A stretch of 64,000 nucleotides of DNA from Enterococcus diestrammenae (GTDB lineage: Bacteria > Bacillota > Bacilli > Lactobacillales > Enterococcaceae): NCBI RefSeq assembly GCF_009933255.1, contig NZ_MAEI01000014.1, forward strand, positions 1 through 64,000. The letters run 5' to 3'. Within the stretch, counting starts at the first letter, position 1. Each line of letters begins with the position of its first letter. Below are positions 9,478 to 18,488 of the stretch, one piece after another. The notes under the pieces were generated by a model. It saw only the letters and a list, made by a program, of their open reading frames with translations, was not told where the DNA came from and ran no database searches. A program made the position numbers and the translations under genes.

Positions 9478-9680
9478 GTGAGTGCTAAGACGGGAGGGAC
9501 AGCGTGACGCTTTTTGTCACACTGGCACTCACGGATTATCACCGAACCTTCTCCGCCTCGAAGCCATCCTAGTATAGTGTGCTGATGCTAGTTCGATTGA
9601 AGTGATGGGTTTTTGCTTCATGTCAAGCGTTAGCGGTGCATCGAACTGTATGAGTAGTCTCAGTGACTAGCTGCCATAAG
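9478..9680 (+). repeat. Structured intergenic repeat, copy A
   Basis: In the 330-bp gap between yacL and radA the plus strand has three blocks shared with the window's right end (63819-63985). Block 1 is a hairpin with an inner GTGAC/GTCAC stem (9504-9508, 9516-9520) inside GTGAGTGC/GCACTCAC (9478-9485, 9525-9532). Block 2 is TTCTCCGCCTCGAAGCC (9549-9565). Block 3 is a branched fold closed by AGTTCGAT/ATCGAACT (9590-9597, 9640-9647) with an inner TGAAG/CTTCA stem and the conserved AAGCGTTAGC. CCATAAG (9674-9680) ends it. No open reading frame is present. Confidence 0.75.
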
Positions 9681-9758
9681 ACGGAGATTTTTATCCTGCT
9701 ACGACTCCCGGCTGCTCCTTGCTCAAGCCCTTCTCCTATCGTGGCCTACCCAGTAAAC

Positions 9759-11129
9759 TCATCCAAAGACTTTCTTTAACGTTTCGGAAAGTGTCGAAAC
9801 CGGGACGATTTGAATCCCTTCTGGCGCGGTCCAGCCGCCAAGATTGTTTTTAGGCAAATAGACTTTGGTAAAGCCGAGTTTTTGGACTTCTTTGACCCGT
9901 TGTTCGATGCTATTGACGCGACGGATTTCACCCGTCAAGCCAATTTCACCGATAAAACATTCGGTAGGTTCAGTACCTTTTTCTTTGTAGCTTGAGGCAA
10001 TCGCCACAGCAATCGCCAAGTCAATGGCCGGTTCATTGAGCTTCACCCCACCCGCTGCTTTCAAGTAAGCATCTTGATTTTGCAGCAGCAGCCCCGCTCG
10101 TTTTTCCAAGACTGCCATGATTAAGGAGACGCGATTGAAATCCAGTCCCGTGGTGGTTCGTTTGGCATTACCGAACATGGCAGGCGTCACCAAGGCTTGA
10201 ATTTCCACTAGAATTGGTCGGCTGCCCTCCATAGCAACCACGATGGCCGAACCAGTCGCTCCGGCCAGTCGTTCTTCGAGAAAGACTTGGGAAGGATTGG
10301 CAACTTCATGAAGCCCATCGGAACGCATTTCAAAAATCCCGATTTCATTGGTAGAGCCAAAACGGTTTTTCACCGCCCGCAAAATGCGGAAACTATGGTG
10401 TTTTTCTCCTTCGAAATACAATACTGTGTCCACCATGTGTTCCAGCATTCGTGGCCCAGCAATGGACCCTTCTTTGGTGACATGTCCCACGATAAAAATC
10501 GCAATACCATTGGATTTGGCAATCTTCAATAGTTCTGCCGTGGTTTCTCGCACTTGACTGACGGAACCGGCGACACTGGTCACATCTGGTTGGGTCATCG
10601 TTTGAATTGAATCAATGATGACATAATCTGGCTTCAGCTCTTGGATGGACTGGGCAATTTCATGCATATCCGTTTCCGCATACAAGTAAAATTCCGTATC
10701 GATACTACCCAGACGTTGCGCCCGCATTTTGATTTGTTCGGCACTTTCTTCCCCAGAAACGTATAAGACTTTGCCGCCGATTTCGGCTAACTGCTGAGAG
10801 ACTTGTAAAAGTAGCGTGGATTTCCCGATTCCGGGATCACCACCAATCAACACGAGAGAACCTGGCACCACACCGCCACCTAACACCCGATTGAGCTCCT
10901 CTAACTTAGTTGCCACACGAGGTTCTTTTTTGGGTACGACTTCCGCTAGTTTGGTCGGTTTGGTCTTTTCTCCCGTCCAAGTGGTCCGGACGCGACGATC
11001 GGTGGTGTCTTGAATCTTGACCTCTACTAAAGAATTCCAGCTGTTACATTGGGGACATTTTCCAAGATACCGAGGAGAAATATAGCCACAATGTTGGCAT
11101 TCAAACTGTACTTTGGCTTTTTTTGCCAT
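9759..11129 (-). CDS. radA: DNA repair protein RadA
   Basis: This 456-residue ATPase promotes branch migration during recombinational repair. It starts with a four-cysteine zinc finger ([18 protein letters not shown]), then a RecA-like core with Walker [15 protein letters not shown], the RadA-specific KNRFG motif, and a C-terminal Lon-protease-like domain ([21 protein letters not shown]) that lacks proteolytic activity. Length and domain order are typical. It follows dut by 61 bp and probably shares its transcript. The start at 11129 follows CGGAGGTG. Confidence 0.96.
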   Translation of the reverse strand: MAKKAKVQFECQHCGYISPRYLGKCPQCNSWNSLVEVKIQDTTDRRVRTTWTGEKTKPTKLAEVVPKKEPRVATKLEELNRVLGGGVVPGSLVLIGGDPGIGKSTLLLQVSQQLAEIGGKVLYVSGEESAEQIKMRAQRLGSIDTEFYLYAETDMHEIAQSIQELKPDYVIIDSIQTMTQPDVTSVAGSVSQVRETTAELLKIAKSNGIAIFIVGHVTKEGSIAGPRMLEHMVDTVLYFEGEKHHSFRILRAVKNRFGSTNEIGIFEMRSDGLHEVANPSQVFLEERLAGATGSAIVVAMEGSRPILVEIQALVTPAMFGNAKRTTTGLDFNRVSLIMAVLEKRAGLLLQNQDAYLKAAGGVKLNEPAIDLAIAVAIASSYKEKGTEPTECFIGEIGLTGEIRRVNSIEQRVKEVQKLGFTKVYLPKNNLGGWTAPEGIQIVPVSTLSETLKKVFG

Positions 11130-11190
11130 ACTTTCTCACCCACCTCCGTTAGCTTTCATTTTACCACAGAAGGCGCCTTTTTTTATAACC

Positions 11191-11715
11191 TCACTGTTGG
11201 CCAGTGGAACCAAAGCCACCTGTACGTGTCCCGACAGACTGGTCTTGATCCGCCTTCAAAAATGGCAAGAAAATCCCTTGGCCGATGCGCTCACCTTTTT
11301 TGATCGTGACATCCAGCGGACCGAAGTTCAAAAACTGCAACATAATGTGGCCTTCGTTGTCCGGATTGTTATAATAATCGCTGTCAATGACACCGACGCC
11401 ATTGGCCAAAATCAAAAAACGTTTATGGGAATTGCTGGAACGATTGCATAGTTGTAAAAACTCATCCTCACCCATATAGGCTTTGATTCCGGTAGGTACT
11501 AAGACAGGTTTGACTTTCTTTTGTACAGCAGCTAACGCATCTCCACTCAACAACGCTTTCGCCATATCGAGAATCCCCGACTTCCAAATACTAGGAATCA
11601 CCACATCTGCCGCTGCTTCAAAATCATAGCCGGCTGCTTGTTGTGTTGCCCGTACTGGTAAGTGAATCTCTTGCTCTTGATAGGCCGTCACGACCTCAAA
11701 TCCCCGTGTCTTCAT
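11191..11715 (-). CDS. dut: dUTP diphosphatase (trimeric type)
   Basis: This 174-residue enzyme hydrolyses dUTP to dUMP and pyrophosphate, keeping uracil out of DNA. The five trimeric-dUTPase motifs are visible in order: AGYDFEAA, NRSSNS, GVGVIDSDYYNN (catalytic Asp), ERIGQGIF, and the C-terminal P-loop-like RTGGFGSTG. An insertion between motifs 1 and 2 (about 45 residues, IWKSGILDMAKALLSGD...) is longer than in minimal dUTPases and is seen in the Firmicute form. A TGC-TAAAAT extended -10 at 11757-11765 may be its promoter. Confidence 0.93.
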   Translation of the reverse strand: MKTRGFEVVTAYQEQEIHLPVRATQQAAGYDFEAAADVVIPSIWKSGILDMAKALLSGDALAAVQKKVKPVLVPTGIKAYMGEDEFLQLCNRSSNSHKRFLILANGVGVIDSDYYNNPDNEGHIMLQFLNFGPLDVTIKKGERIGQGIFLPFLKADQDQSVGTRTGGFGSTGQQ

Positions 11716-11841
11716 TTTGTGTCCTCATTTCGTGAATTTTCGTGATGTCCACGCTTATTTTAGCATAACAAAGCGCGGGAAACGCCTTTGCTTAAAAGAA
11801 ATACCGAAAAAATCATAAAAAGAACAAGACAATTTACTGAC

Positions 11842-11886
11842 AAAAAAAGAGTATTGCCACAGATTACTCTGAAGCATACTCTTTTG
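11842..11886 (-). terminator. Intrinsic terminator after the yczE-like gene
   Basis: On the minus strand AAAAGAGTAT pairs with ATACTCTTTT across a loop of about 20 nt and continues as an eight-T run. It begins 7 bp after the downstream in-frame TAG at 11893, which suggests that this TAG, not the TGA at 12031, was the original gene end. Confidence 0.85.
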
Positions 11887-11892
11887 CTCTTG

Positions 11893-12594
11893 CTACTCTT
11901 TAAAATAAACTTCTTCTTCCAAGGTGGGCAGTGGGATCTTCCCTTGTACCCATTTAGTCAGGGCTGGGAAATGCTCCTCGATAAAACCAACGATACGACC
12001 TGATAACAATGCGGAAAGGATTGTCCCTTCTCACACCCCGATCAGCTGATGGCTGACGACTAAACTGATGATTAAGGCTACCGCCACCATGGCGCTATCA
12101 GTTCGGACTTTCGTTTTACCAAAATTCATTTTTTTCATTTGAGCAAAGGCTGCGGTTACCCCTTCACCGGCCATCATCAACGTATGGGAATTGACTTCAA
12201 AAAAAACACCAATGGCTAACAAAACGATACTTACCAAGGTCAGAGCTAACTGCACTAAATAATTGGCTGGATGGATAAAATCAAAGAGCTTCACAAAGCC
12301 ATCAATCATCACCCCAAAAATCACCGATGGAAAAATTTGAATCAAGTTACGCCAGCCAAATGCCTGACGCAGTGCATACCATTCCAAAGAAATCAAAACT
12401 ACCATAAAGAGAATCGTCCAAACGCCAATGGTCAAAGGCGTCAGTTCACTTAAAACGTTGGGAATACTGGAAATTGGCGAAGTTCCCAGTTTAGCCACTT
12501 TGGCCAAAGCAACACTTGCGGCCATCAACACAATGCCAAATACCAAACAGCCATATTGCTTTACGATTCCTAAAACATCATTTTTTCTATTCAA
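11893..12594 (-). pseudogene. YczE/YitT-like membrane protein gene interrupted by an in-frame TGA
   Basis: The gene encodes a multi-pass membrane protein (about five hydrophobic segments) that reads MNRKNDVLGIVKQYG to SHQLIGV and stops at a TGA (12031-12033). The same frame continues without further stops for 45 codons, EGTILSALLSGRIVGFIEEH and onward to EEEVYFKE, ending at TAG 11893 right before a terminator. The junction reads GV-stop-EGT; GVREGT is the pattern expected for the YczE family, so a CGA-to-TGA change is likely. The TTG start follows GGAGG and overlaps the MarR gene by 8 bp. The truncated 187-residue product may be non-functional or partly functional. Confidence 0.8.
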
Positions 12595-13018
12595 TTTGTC
12601 GTTCCTCCAATGCTTGCCTCACCAATTTTAATTGCTGTCCAAAGAGGTGGCTGTCGATTTCCGGATTTTGCTGAAACAAGTCCCCCCACCAACGACTCAA
12701 AGTTTGCTGGAGTTTTTGGGCCATCGCCTCACCAGCTGGAGTCACCGAAATTACCCAAGCTCGCCCATCACGGGGATTGATTTGTCTTTCAACCAAACCT
12801 TTGACCATCAAAACTTTGATATCTTTGGCAAGCAAACTGGCGTCGAGAGTCATATGTGCCGCCAATTGTTTTTGGGTCAGTCCTGGATGATCAAAAATGA
12901 ACATCATCAAATCACTTTGTGTAGAACCCAAGTCCAACTCCTTAAGTTCCTCTTTGGCATCATTTTTCGACTGTCGATAAACGGCCGCGATGTACTTACT
13001 AAACTCAAATAATTCCAT
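12587..13018 (-). CDS. MarR-family transcriptional regulator
   Basis: This protein of about 143 residues has the MarR winged-helix layout: an N-terminal dimerisation helix (MELFEFSKYIAAVYRQ), the DNA-binding core GLTQKQLAAHMTLDASLLAKDIKVLMVKGLVE, and the wing INPRDGRAWVISVTPAGE with the family D-x-R signature. It overlaps the downstream membrane-protein gene, so it probably controls that operon. The second ATG (13018) is preferred because its spacing to AGGAG is better (6 nt versus 3). A palindrome at 13180-13201 upstream is a candidate operator. Its signal is unknown. Confidence 0.88.
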   Translation of the reverse strand: MELFEFSKYIAAVYRQSKNDAKEELKELDLGSTQSDLMMFIFDHPGLTQKQLAAHMTLDASLLAKDIKVLMVKGLVERQINPRDGRAWVISVTPAGEAMAQKLQQTLSRWWGDLFQQNPEIDSHLFGQQLKLVRQALEERQIE

Positions 13019-13125
13019 CATTTTCTCCTATGTAAGCTGCAAATAAATTAGTGGACATCTCCATTAAAAACCCATTTTTGATCGTTGTCAAATTTTTCCT
13101 TTCAGAAAATTTTCAAAAAAAGATA

Positions 13126-13141
13126 AGTTCCACGTGAAACA
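13126..13141. promoter_or_regulatory. parS-like site 1
   Basis: AGTTCCACGTGAAACA matches the ParB (Spo0J) parS consensus TGTTNCACGTGAAACA at 15 of 16 positions. It lies in the MarR-proB intergenic region, about 31 kb left of dnaA. Confidence 0.85.
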
Positions 13142-13179
13142 CTCTTTCTTTTCGTCTAAATAAGCCACAGTTTAGAAAA

Positions 13180-13201
13180 TTATCTGACAATTATCAGATA
13201 A
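13180..13201. promoter_or_regulatory. Palindromic operator candidate between marR and proB
   Basis: TTATCTGA and TCAGATAA form perfect 8-bp inverted arms around 6 bp. The site lies between the divergent MarR and proB genes, about 65 bp before the proB start. It could bind the MarR protein or regulate proBA; there is no direct evidence for either. Confidence 0.5.
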
Positions 13202-13267
13202 CAGGTGAAATCCATGGGAAAACCTTGTACAATAAAAAGAAATAATTATCTGCTGGAGGAAAATATT

Positions 13268-14086
13268 ATGCGTGGAAGCTTAGCTACTGCCAAACGAATC
13301 GTCATCAAAATCGGCACCAGCTCCTTGATCTATCCCAATGGCAATATCAATTTGTCAGGAATTGATCAGCTAGCTTTTGTCTTGACGGACTTGGCCAACC
13401 AAGGCAAAGAAATCATCCTAGTCTCCTCAGGGGCCATTGGAGTAGGAATGTACAACTTAGGATTGGCTCAGCGACCGATTTCCATCCCCGAACAGCAGGC
13501 GGTAGCCGCGGTAGGTCAGACCGAACTCATGACTATTTATACCCAACGCTTTATGACTTATAGCCAAAAAACCGCCCAAGTTCTCTTAACTCGTGATATC
13601 GTGGAATTTCCTGAAAGTCGCAAAAACGTAATCAATACCTTAAATCAGCTTTTAGCCATGCACATCATCCCGATCATCAACGAGAACGATACGGTGGCCG
13701 TAGAGGAATTGGATCACCAGACCAAATTTGGCGACAATGATCAGCTTTCGGCGATCGTGACCCAACTAACAAATGCCGACTTATTGATTATGTTATCCGA
13801 TATCGATGGTTTTTATTCCGACAATCCTACCGTTAATCATGAGGCTGTCTTGTACCAGACGGTTCATGAAATCACTGGAGAACTCATGGCGAAAGCTGGG
13901 GGCAAAGGCAGTCAGTTTGGCACTGGTGGCATGGTCAGTAAGCTGAAAGCCGCTCAACGAATTTTGGCTGCAGATAGCAAGATGGTGTTAGCCAATGGCG
14001 AAAAGCCACAAGTTATTTTTGCGATTTTAGCTGGCGATGCCATTGGAACCTTATTTTGTAACCAAGGAAAGGTGGAGAAGGGATGA
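13268..14086 (+). CDS. proB: Glutamate 5-kinase
   Basis: This 272-residue kinase makes gamma-glutamyl phosphate, the first step of proline synthesis. It has the amino-acid kinase fold: [13 protein letters not shown] at the N-terminus, [11 protein letters not shown], the [12 protein letters not shown] active-site segment, [12 protein letters not shown] and [12 protein letters not shown]. It lacks the C-terminal PUA domain of longer ProB enzymes, as is common in lactic acid bacteria. The ATG at 13268 follows CTGGAGGA; an upstream in-frame ATG at 13205 has no ribosome site. The proA ATG overlaps its stop. Confidence 0.95.
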   Translation: MRGSLATAKRIVIKIGTSSLIYPNGNINLSGIDQLAFVLTDLANQGKEIILVSSGAIGVGMYNLGLAQRPISIPEQQAVAAVGQTELMTIYTQRFMTYSQKTAQVLLTRDIVEFPESRKNVINTLNQLLAMHIIPIINENDTVAVEELDHQTKFGDNDQLSAIVTQLTNADLLIMLSDIDGFYSDNPTVNHEAVLYQTVHEITGELMAKAGGKGSQFGTGGMVSKLKAAQRILAADSKMVLANGEKPQVIFAILAGDAIGTLFCNQGKVEKG

Positions 14087-15327
14087 ATTTGATGCAATTA
14101 GGTCAACAGGCCCAAATGGCAGCTCACAAACTAGCCCTTTTGGATACTCAGCGTAAAAACAGCCTCTTACTGGAGATGGCAGCTGCCCTCGAAACTGCTA
14201 CCCCAGAGATTTTAGCCGCCAACGCCAAAGACTTGGCCCAGGCGCAAGATAATGGCATTTCAGAAACGATGCAAGATCGGTTACGTCTGACCGAAGCCCG
14301 TATCAGGGACATGGCTCAAGGCATCCGTGAAGTCAGCCAATTACCTGATCCGATTGGTGAAGTCGAAAAAATGTGGAAAAATGCGGATGGTTTGCTGATT
14401 GGTCGCCAAAAAGTCCCATTAGGTGTCATCGGCATCATCTACGAATCTCGTCCTAATGTCACTACCGATGCCGCTAGCCTTTGTTTCAAGACTGGTAATG
14501 CGGTGATTCTCCGCGGTGGTAAAGAAGCCTTCAACTCCAACCAAATTCTCGTCAACGTCATGCAAAACGCTCTAGCTGCCAATGACTTCACCCCAGATGC
14601 AATCCAATTTGTCTCGGATACGAGTCATGACGTAGCTAATCAAATGATGAAACTGACAGAATACCTAGATGTCCTGATTCCTCGTGGGGGCGCGGGATTG
14701 ATCCGCCGTGTGAAAGAATCCGCCACTGTCCCAGTCATCGAAACTGGGACAGGTAATAACCATATTTATGTCGATAAAGATGCCCAATTGGAAATGGCCA
14801 AAAACATCGTCGACAATGCCAAAACCCAGCGCCCATCCGTCTGCAATGCCGCCGAAACATTGCTGATTCACCAAGATGTGGCTGCCGCATTTCTACCAGT
14901 GATTGCCGCTAAGCTTGCTGAACATGACGTTCAATTACGAGCCGATGAAGGGGCCTTGCCTTATCTAGCGGGGGCCATCCCTGCGACTGAAGAAGATTGG
15001 GCCACTGAATTTTTGGATTACATCTTGGCGGTTACAGTCGTGGCAGATATCGATGAAGCTATCGCCCACATCAATCGCTACAACACCAAACACTCAGAAG
15101 CCATTGTCACCGACAATTACTTCGCCTCCCAAAAATTTCTGGCAGAAGTCGATGCGGCAGCGGTCTACGTCAATGCCTCCACCCGCTTTACCGATGGCTT
15201 TGTCTTTGGCTTCGGTGCAGAAATCGGCATCTCCACCCAAAAACTTCACGCCCGTGGTCCGATGGGCTTAGAAGAGCTGACTTCCACCAAGTATATTGTT
15301 TATGGCGATGGGCAAGTTCGAGGATAA
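14083..15327 (+). CDS. proA: Gamma-glutamyl phosphate reductase
   Basis: This 414-residue NADPH-dependent enzyme reduces gamma-glutamyl phosphate to glutamate semialdehyde in proline synthesis. It has the aldehyde-dehydrogenase fold with [31 protein letters not shown], and the catalytic cysteine lies in [13 protein letters not shown]. The C-terminus ends with the typical [23 protein letters not shown]. Its ATG overlaps the end of proB (ATGA), giving a two-gene operon closed by a terminator at 15337. Confidence 0.97.
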   Translation: MNLMQLGQQAQMAAHKLALLDTQRKNSLLLEMAAALETATPEILAANAKDLAQAQDNGISETMQDRLRLTEARIRDMAQGIREVSQLPDPIGEVEKMWKNADGLLIGRQKVPLGVIGIIYESRPNVTTDAASLCFKTGNAVILRGGKEAFNSNQILVNVMQNALAANDFTPDAIQFVSDTSHDVANQMMKLTEYLDVLIPRGGAGLIRRVKESATVPVIETGTGNNHIYVDKDAQLEMAKNIVDNAKTQRPSVCNAAETLLIHQDVAAAFLPVIAAKLAEHDVQLRADEGALPYLAGAIPATEEDWATEFLDYILAVTVVADIDEAIAHINRYNTKHSEAIVTDNYFASQKFLAEVDAAAVYVNASTRFTDGFVFGFGAEIGISTQKLHARGPMGLEELTSTKYIVYGDGQVRG

Positions 15328-15336
15328 AATAAAAAA

Positions 15337-15399
15337 CACCACCTTAACAAGCAAAACTCAAGTTTATGAGTCGCTTGTTGAGGTGGCTTTTTTATTTTT
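15337..15399. terminator. Bidirectional terminator between proA and lepB
   Basis: CCACCTTAACAAGC (15339-15352) pairs with GCTTGTTGAGGTGG (15373-15386). T-runs follow on the plus strand and A-runs precede it, so it can serve both proA and the convergent lepB. Confidence 0.9.
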
Positions 15400-15415
15400 A
15401 TATGAATATGCTATC

Positions 15416-15964
15416 TTATTTTACGGCCCCAATCTTACTGGGCGGCCAAAAAATAAACTTGGCATTTGCGGTGATACTCTCTTCTGAAATGGCGCCAAAT
15501 ACGCGACTGTCTTTAGAAATTGGCCGGTTATCCCCTAAAACAAAGAGGCCTCCTTTAGGTACTAAAAAACTGAAATCTTCCGTGAAATAGGTCTCTTTAG
15601 CTAAGTCTTTTTTGAATTCATCCAGATAAGTTTCAGTATAGGGTTCCCCATCGATAAATAGTTGATCAGCGATGTATTCCACCTTTTCTCCTTCAAAGGC
15701 GATAACGCGCTTGATGTACTCTTTGTCCGCATCTGGCGCATGAAAGCTCACCACATCAAAGCGTTTAGGGTCGCCAAATTTCAAGCCAATCAGCCGTTCG
15801 GAGTCTTGTAAGTTAGGATCCATGGAAGCCCCGTGAACTTCTACTGGAGTGAAGACAAACTGTCGCAAGCCAAAGACCACTAGTAATAATGCAACCACCC
15901 AAAGTAGATCCTTCCAAGTAAACAGCTGCGTTTGTTGCTGTCTGCGACTTATTCTTGATGTCAT
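15416..15964 (-). CDS. lepB: Type I signal peptidase
   Basis: This 182-residue membrane-anchored serine protease removes signal peptides from secreted proteins. A single N-terminal membrane segment (WKDLLWVVALLLVVFGLRQF) is followed by the catalytic serine box VHGASMDPNL, the lysine box EYIKRVIAFEGEKVEY and the FVLGDNRPISKDSR box. All three family boxes are intact. The start at 15964 follows AAGAGG; an ATG 21 bp earlier has no ribosome site. It is monocistronic and convergent with proBA. Confidence 0.95.
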   Translation of the reverse strand: MTSRISRRQQQTQLFTWKDLLWVVALLLVVFGLRQFVFTPVEVHGASMDPNLQDSERLIGLKFGDPKRFDVVSFHAPDADKEYIKRVIAFEGEKVEYIADQLFIDGEPYTETYLDEFKKDLAKETYFTEDFSFLVPKGGLFVLGDNRPISKDSRVFGAISEESITANAKFIFWPPSKIGAVK

Positions 15965-16281
15965 GGTTTTCCTCTTTTCTCGCATCGCTGCGGTTTAGGT
16001 TTAATACCAGTTGGTTCATCATCTCTCATTTTCTCTTTGGCTCGAGAAAATAGCAGGCTAAATTTTTTCATAACTTACTCAATTTTAGCAAAGTCCTAGC
16101 CGCTTTACACCTCTTTTCTGATTTTCCCCGAAAAAACGAAATTAGTGGCAGCTTTCACAAGCGGGGTTTTTATTTGTCCAAACGTCGCCAAATTGGGATA
16201 ATAGGGTGAATTCTCTCAAGAGGGTGAGTTGACTTTGCACTATTAAGGGAGAAAAACTTGGAAAATGAGGAGTTGGCAGCA

Positions 16282-17910
16282 ATGTATTTACCAACAGATA
16301 AACAAATTTGGGTGGGCACGGCTGACAGTCGAAAAACACCGGTCTACCTACGACCAGATATGGCAAATCGCCACGGACTGATTGCTGGAGCTACCGGTAC
16401 TGGTAAAACCGTCAGCTTAAAAGTCCTAGCAGAATCTTTTTCAGATGCTGGAGTACCAGTTTTTTTGGTGGATATCAAAGGAGATGTCTCCGGTTTGATT
16501 CAACCAGGGGTAGAAAATAAAAATGTCACAGAACGGGTAACATCCATGAATATCCCAGATTGGCATTTTAGTGGTTTCCCTGTGCGTTTTTGGGATGTTT
16601 ATGGTGAAAAAGGCACCCCGATTCGCACCACTATCAGCGATATCGGCCCTGATTTATTGGCTCGAATCATGGAGCTCAACGATACTCAGACCGCTGTTTT
16701 AAAGCTTATTTTCCGGATTGCTGACGATCAACAGTTGCTATTGATTGATGTCAAAGATTTGCGGGCGATGGTGCAATTTGTGGGGGATCACGCAGCGGAT
16801 TTCACCACAAATTATGGCCATATTGCTACTGCTAGTATCGGTGCCATCCAACGGGCCATCATCAATTTGGAAGGCGCAGGAGGCGATATCTTCTTTGGGG
16901 AGCCAGAGTTGGATGTCAATGATTGGTTTGCTCTCACCTCTGACGGACGAGGCATGATTAACCTGCTACACGCGGTAAAATTGGTGCAATCCCCATTACT
17001 CTACTCCACCTTCTTGTTGTGGATGCTCAGTGAAATTTATGAAATGCTACCAGAAGCTGGCGATTTGGAAAAACCAAAATTTGTATTCTTCTTTGATGAA
17101 GCCCATCTGCTCTTTAAAGATGCGCCAAAAGCCTTATTGGACAAAGTGGAACAAGTGGTGCGGTTGGTGCGTTCCAAAGGGGTGGGCATCTATTTCATCA
17201 CCCAACAACCAGGAGATATCCCTGACACCGTCTTGGCCCAATTAGGCAATAAAATTCAGCATGCCTTACGCGCTTATACGCCAAATGAACAAAAAGCCAT
17301 CAAAGCCGCTGCGCAATCCTTCCGAGAAAATCCGGCGTTTGATACGGAAACAACTTTGACAGAGCTAGGGACAGGAGAGGCTTTGGTTTCCTTCTTAGAT
17401 GAAAAAGGCACCCCCAGCATCGTACAACGTGCGGTCATTTTGCCACCTCAAAGCTTCATGGGTGTCGCCGACGAAGCCACTATCCAACAAATGATTCGAG
17501 GCAATGGCCTAGACGCTAAATACCGCCTCGCTGTCGACAATACCTCGGCCTTTGAAACCCTAACAGAGAAACAAGCCCAAGAAGCCGAAGCCCAACGCCT
17601 AGCAGAAGAAGAAGCTCAACGGCAAAAAGAAGCGGAAAAACAAGCCAAGGAAAAAGAAAAAGAGGAAGCCGCAGCTAAGAAAGAAGCCGAACGCCAAGCC
17701 AAAGAACTCCAAAAAGCCCAAGAAAAACTAGCCGCCCAAAAACAGAAAGAAAAAGAAAAGGCAGAAGCAAAAAAAGAACGGGAAAAAGAAAAAGCCGCCG
17801 CCCGTCGCACCAAATATGTCGATCGCGTCGTCGGCAATGCCTTGAGTTCTATCGGCCGCAACTTAGGAAGCAGCATTTTACGTGGGATTTTTGGGACACG
17901 GAAAAAATAA
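16282..17910 (+). CDS. HerA-like ATPase (DUF853 family)
   Basis: This protein of about 542 residues is a DUF853/YjgR-type P-loop ATPase related to HerA/FtsK translocases. It has HGLIAGATGTGKTVSLKVLAES (Walker A), FVFFFDEAHLLF (Walker B) and IYFITQQPGDIPDTVLAQLGNKIQHALRA (sensor/arginine-finger region). The last 130 residues include a highly charged Glu/Lys/Ala coiled coil, then a basic end with a short hydrophobic segment (GRNLGSSILRGIFG). Function is unknown; DNA or protein translocation is only an inference. The ATG 16282 follows GAGGAG with 9-nt spacing; a TTG at 16258 after GGGAG is an equally possible start. Confidence 0.85.
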   Translation: MYLPTDKQIWVGTADSRKTPVYLRPDMANRHGLIAGATGTGKTVSLKVLAESFSDAGVPVFLVDIKGDVSGLIQPGVENKNVTERVTSMNIPDWHFSGFPVRFWDVYGEKGTPIRTTISDIGPDLLARIMELNDTQTAVLKLIFRIADDQQLLLIDVKDLRAMVQFVGDHAADFTTNYGHIATASIGAIQRAIINLEGAGGDIFFGEPELDVNDWFALTSDGRGMINLLHAVKLVQSPLLYSTFLLWMLSEIYEMLPEAGDLEKPKFVFFFDEAHLLFKDAPKALLDKVEQVVRLVRSKGVGIYFITQQPGDIPDTVLAQLGNKIQHALRAYTPNEQKAIKAAAQSFRENPAFDTETTLTELGTGEALVSFLDEKGTPSIVQRAVILPPQSFMGVADEATIQQMIRGNGLDAKYRLAVDNTSAFETLTEKQAQEAEAQRLAEEEAQRQKEAEKQAKEKEKEEAAAKKEAERQAKELQKAQEKLAAQKQKEKEKAEAKKEREKEKAAARRTKYVDRVVGNALSSIGRNLGSSILRGIFGTRKK

Positions 17911-17923
17911 AGCAGTCAACTAT

Positions 17924-17959
17924 CACTGAAAGCACATCCGTTGCTTTCGGTGTTTTTTT
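17924..17959 (+). terminator. Intrinsic terminator after the DUF853 gene
   Basis: CACTGAAAGCA and TGCTTTCGGTG form a stem with wobble pairs and a 7-nt loop, followed by seven T. The rest of the gap to 18216 has only a possible extended -10 (TGG-TATGAT near 18070) for the next gene. Confidence 0.85.
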
Positions 17960-18216
17960 GCGTCTGACCTAACTTACTAGGCCCCATCATTTCCTACAGA
18001 TACCTCCCACCCAGCAGCCCCACAGAAATCCGCCTAAAGACCGATGTTTACCTCTAATGAACTTGGTATGATAGCTATGTAGAAAAGAGGTTCCCTTTTG
18101 GTGAAATAGGAGACAAGACTATTGAAAGCCCGACTCTTCAACCAAATGTGTGGCCTCCATTCAAGACGGCACCTGCTCAAGAAAGCAGCGGATTCCCTAA
18201 AATAGGAGGAACTCTT

Positions 18217-18417
18217 ATGGATAAATTACAACAACAATCACCGATAGTAAAAATTTTGGCATTCATCGGCTTTTTACTTGTGGCAAGTTTTCTATTGAAT
18301 CTCGTTGGCGGTCTCATCGGCTTGGTTTTCCGTTGGGCAATCCCCGTAGCGATCGTTTACTTTATCTATCGTTGGCTGACCAATCGCTCACAAAGTAATA
18401 ACCGCTACACTCGCTAA
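18217..18417 (+). CDS. Small two-segment membrane protein
   Basis: This 66-residue protein has two hydrophobic helices (ILAFIGFLLVASFLLNLVGG and a second around WAIPVAIVYFIYRW), an acidic/polar N-terminus and a basic Ser/Asn/Arg tail. The ATG at 18217 follows GGAGG; an upstream in-frame start is rejected for lack of a ribosome site. I do not recognise a named family. It stands alone between two terminators, with its own likely promoter, so it is transcribed independently. Confidence 0.75.
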   Translation: MDKLQQQSPIVKILAFIGFLLVASFLLNLVGGLIGLVFRWAIPVAIVYFIYRWLTNRSQSNNRYTR

Positions 18418-18427
18418 TCAAACAGGA

Positions 18428-18477
18428 AAAACGCGACCTCCTTTGCTGTCCGCAAGAAAAAGGAGGTCGCGTTTTTT
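18428..18477. terminator. Bidirectional terminator
   Basis: AACGCGACCTCCTTT and AAAGGAGGTCGCGTT form a perfect long stem with A-run and T-run on either side. It serves the small membrane protein (plus) and the ZIP transporter (minus). Confidence 0.93.
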
Positions 18478-18488
18478 GGGGTCGCCTT

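Noticed and set aside
17990..18060. Shared 13-mer GACCGATGTTTAC with the reverse strand near 34985
   Set aside because: Matches of this length are expected by chance in 64 kb, and flanking sequence does not align.
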